A stretch of DNA of 8,162 nucleotides. It comes from Acidimicrobiales bacterium. Its GTDB lineage: Bacteria; Actinomycetota; Acidimicrobiia; Acidimicrobiales; Bog-793. The translations under genes and the position numbers were made by a program. Shown here piece by piece: positions 6,795 through 8,162 of the stretch. The DNA is taken from positions 1-8,162 of the forward strand of contig JASHRK010000374.1 in the NCBI GenBank assembly GCA_030037405.1, read 5' to 3'. The notes below the pieces were generated by a model. That model was not told where the DNA came from. It searched no databases and was given only the letters and a program-made list of their open reading frames with translations. The stretch's first letter is position 1. Each line of letters begins with the position of its first letter.

Positions 6795-8063
6795 GTGCCC
6801 CCGCGCCCGGCCTGTGACATCTCCGACCTGTCGCTCGCATCGGCGGGGCGGGAGCGGGTCGTCTGGGCCGTCCGCCGGATGCCGGTCCTGGCCGCCGTAC
6901 GTGAGCGTCTCGGGCGTGAACGGCCCCTCGAAGGCATTCGCATCGGGGCGAGCCTTCACGTCACCGCCGAGACGGCGGTGCTCCTCCGCACACTTGTGGC
7001 GGGCGGGGCGGATCTCGCGCTCTGCGCCTCCAACCCGCTCTCGACCAACGACGAGGTGGCAGCCTTCCTCGTAGCCGACGAGGGCATCGCGACCTTCGCC
7101 CGGCGCGGCGAGGACCGGGCCACCTACGACGGTCACATCGAGGCGGTGTTGGACAGCAAGCCGATGATCACCATCGACGACGGTTGCGAGCTCGTCGGCC
7201 GCATCCATCTCTCGAGGCCGGCGACGGCAAGCGCCGTGATGGCCGGGACCGAGGACACGACGACGGGCGCCGTCCGCCTGCGAGCGCTTGCGTCAGCGGG
7301 GGCACTCCTCTACCCCGTGGTCGTGCTCTCGGGGGCTGCGACGCGGATCCTCGCCGACAGCCGGCATGGCACCGGGCAGTCGACGCTCGACGGCATCATG
7401 CGGGCGACCAACGTGCTCATCGCAGGAGCCACGGTCGTCGTCGCGGGGTACGGCAACTGCGGGCGGGCCATCGCCTCGCGGGCGAGGGGTCTCGGGGCCC
7501 TCGTGATCGTGACCGAGGTCGACCCCATGCGAGCGCTCGAGGCGGTGACAGAAGGCTTTCGCGTGATGCGGATGGAGGAGGCCGCCCCCCTGGGCGACAT
7601 CTTCGTCACGGCGACCGGGAATCGGGACGTGATAAGCGCCGATCACTTCGGCGTGATGCGCGACGGCGCCATCCTCGCAAATGCCGGGCAGTTCGACCTG
7701 GAGATCGCCGTCGGGGCGCTCGGGCGCTTGGCGAGCGAGCGCACGAGGCTGAGGCCGATGGTGGACGAGTACGTCCTCGGCGAGTCCCGCCGGCTCCTCC
7801 TCCTCGCCGAGGGACGCCTCGTGAACCTCGCCGCCGCCGACGGGCACCCGCCCCAGGTGATGGACCTCTCCTTCGCAGTGCAAGCCCTTGCCTGCGAATG
7901 GATCGTGCGGCACGCGGGCACGCTGGCGCCGTCCGTCCACGAGGCGCCGGGGAGCATCGACGACGAGATCGCTCGGCTGAAGCTCGAGGCGGCGGGCGTC
8001 GAGATAGACGCCCTCTCCGAGGCTCAGCGGGAGTACCTCGCGAGCTGGGGAAGCCCTTCCTGA
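6795..8063 (+). CDS. S-adenosylhomocysteinase family protein with altered active site
   Basis: The 422-residue product is alignable by eye over its whole length with the short archaeal/Thermotoga-type adenosylhomocysteinase, ending YLASW. The NAD-binding half is well kept: TTTG (155-158), GYGNCG (218-223), TEVDP (240-244), DIFVTATGN (268-276) and LLAEGRLVNLAAADGHP (336-352). Residues equivalent to human His55, Asp131, Asp190, Asn346 and His353 are present as His55, Asp129, Asp188, Asn344 and His351. Other near-invariant residues differ: Glu156 to Asp154, Asn181 to Ser179, the catalytic Lys186 to Arg184, Asn191 to Ser189, His301 to Gln299 and Gln85 to Asn85. A canonical enzyme would split S-adenosylhomocysteine into adenosine and homocysteine. 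Here that activity is doubtful, so I withhold the symbol ahcY/sahH. GTG 6795 fits the usual N-terminus and lies two bases after the SIS stop, suggesting translational coupling. Upstream codons in this frame are antisense-free but lie inside the SIS gene. Confidence 0.88.
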   Translation: MPPRPACDISDLSLASAGRERVVWAVRRMPVLAAVRERLGRERPLEGIRIGASLHVTAETAVLLRTLVAGGADLALCASNPLSTNDEVAAFLVADEGIATFARRGEDRATYDGHIEAVLDSKPMITIDDGCELVGRIHLSRPATASAVMAGTEDTTTGAVRLRALASAGALLYPVVVLSGAATRILADSRHGTGQSTLDGIMRATNVLIAGATVVVAGYGNCGRAIASRARGLGALVIVTEVDPMRALEAVTEGFRVMRMEEAAPLGDIFVTATGNRDVISADHFGVMRDGAILANAGQFDLEIAVGALGRLASERTRLRPMVDEYVLGESRRLLLLAEGRLVNLAAADGHPPQVMDLSFAVQALACEWIVRHAGTLAPSVHEAPGSIDDEIARLKLEAAGVEIDALSEAQREYLASWGSPS

Positions 8064-8100
8064 GGGCGGCGGGCCGTGCTGCCGGCAAAGCCGGGGTAAC

Positions 8101-8106
8101 TACACT
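8101..8106 (+). promoter_or_regulatory. Possible -10 promoter element (TACACT)
   Basis: TACACT fits the actinobacterial TANNNT -10 consensus and sits in the least GC-rich part of the spacer after the SAHH-family gene. Transcription would begin near 8113, only a few bases before the ATG at 8116, giving a nearly leaderless transcript, which is common in actinobacteria. No convincing -35 hexamer is visible 16-18 bases upstream. A six-base match can occur by chance. Confidence 0.25.
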
Positions 8107-8115
8107 CGGGCGTTG

Positions 8116-8162
8116 ATGAGTGCGTGCGGGTCTGTGGTTGCGAGTCGATGCCAGTCGCAGGC
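8116..8162 (+). CDS. Possible 5' end of a further gene (unidentified, cut by window end)
   Basis: An ATG at 8116 opens a frame that has no stop to the window edge, giving about 15 residues beginning MSACGSVVAS. It follows the SAHH-family stop by about 50 bases and lies just after a TACACT box. There is no Shine-Dalgarno before it, so leaderless translation would be required. An overlapping GTG frame from 8120 is also open. Too little is present to identify a family, and it may not be a gene. Confidence 0.2.
   Translation, partial: MSACGSVVASRCQSQ

Noticed and set aside
5614..6840. A 408-residue open frame on the - strand opposite the SIS gene.
   Set aside because: It is antisense to a gene with clear SIS motifs, and its composition (Arg, Glu, Asp, His, Gly without motifs) is typical of a shadow frame.
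1..8162. Search for CRISPR repeats, tRNA or rRNA genes, insertion sequences, att sites and a phage or defence island.
   Set aside because: No regularly spaced repeats, no recognisable tRNA or rRNA, and no transposase or integrase motifs were seen on either strand by eye. The CPBP protein belongs to a family once called Abi, but nothing nearby suggests phage defence.

Overview
This GC-rich window reads as chromosomal DNA of an actinobacterium. It is densely packed, uses GTG starts freely and relies on overlapping genes. Gene content and gene order (DUF5719-like, phosphomannomutase, Trm112-like, TobH-type SIS isomerase, SAHH family) match a neighbourhood I recall as widely conserved in Actinobacteria, such as the manB/tobH/sahH region of mycobacteria and streptomycetes. 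Two things point, by inference only, to a deep lineage such as Acidimicrobiia: the short archaeal/Thermotoga-like form of the SAHH protein, and the absence of a separate manA between the SIS gene and the SAHH gene.

Layout. (1) Positions 1-986, + strand: the 3' part of a secreted or envelope-type beta-rich protein resembling DUF5719. (2) Positions 1004-3262, - strand: a complete ftsH, convergent with gene 1 and separated from it by 17 bases. (3) Positions 3248-4087, + strand: a CPBP (Abi/Rce1-like) intramembrane protease, head to head with ftsH with essentially no intergenic space. (4) Positions 4102-8063, + strand: a tightly coupled run of four genes: phosphomannomutase/phosphoglucomutase, an 80-residue Trm112-like protein, a bifunctional phosphoglucose/phosphomannose isomerase-like SIS protein and an S-adenosylhomocysteinase-family protein. 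Their junctions are a 14-base overlap, a 4-base overlap and a 2-base gap. (5) Positions 8064-8162: a short spacer with a possible -10 box and possibly the first codons of the next gene.

How the genes fit together. The SIS isomerase and the phosphomannomutase could between them convert fructose-6-P to mannose-6-P and then mannose-1-P, the precursor of GDP-mannose for envelope glycans. The DUF5719-like envelope protein fits that setting. FtsH and the CPBP protein are two unrelated membrane proteases back to back, placed inside an otherwise sugar-metabolic cluster.

The most notable observation is in the last complete gene. It keeps the SAHH fold and NAD-binding motifs but has lost or changed several residues that are near-invariant in catalytically active SAHH: the equivalents of human Glu156, Asn181, Lys186, Asn191 and His301. 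It may be a neofunctionalised or inactive SAHH paralogue translationally linked to the mannose-phosphate genes. No tRNA, rRNA, CRISPR array, insertion sequence or clear mobile element is visible.
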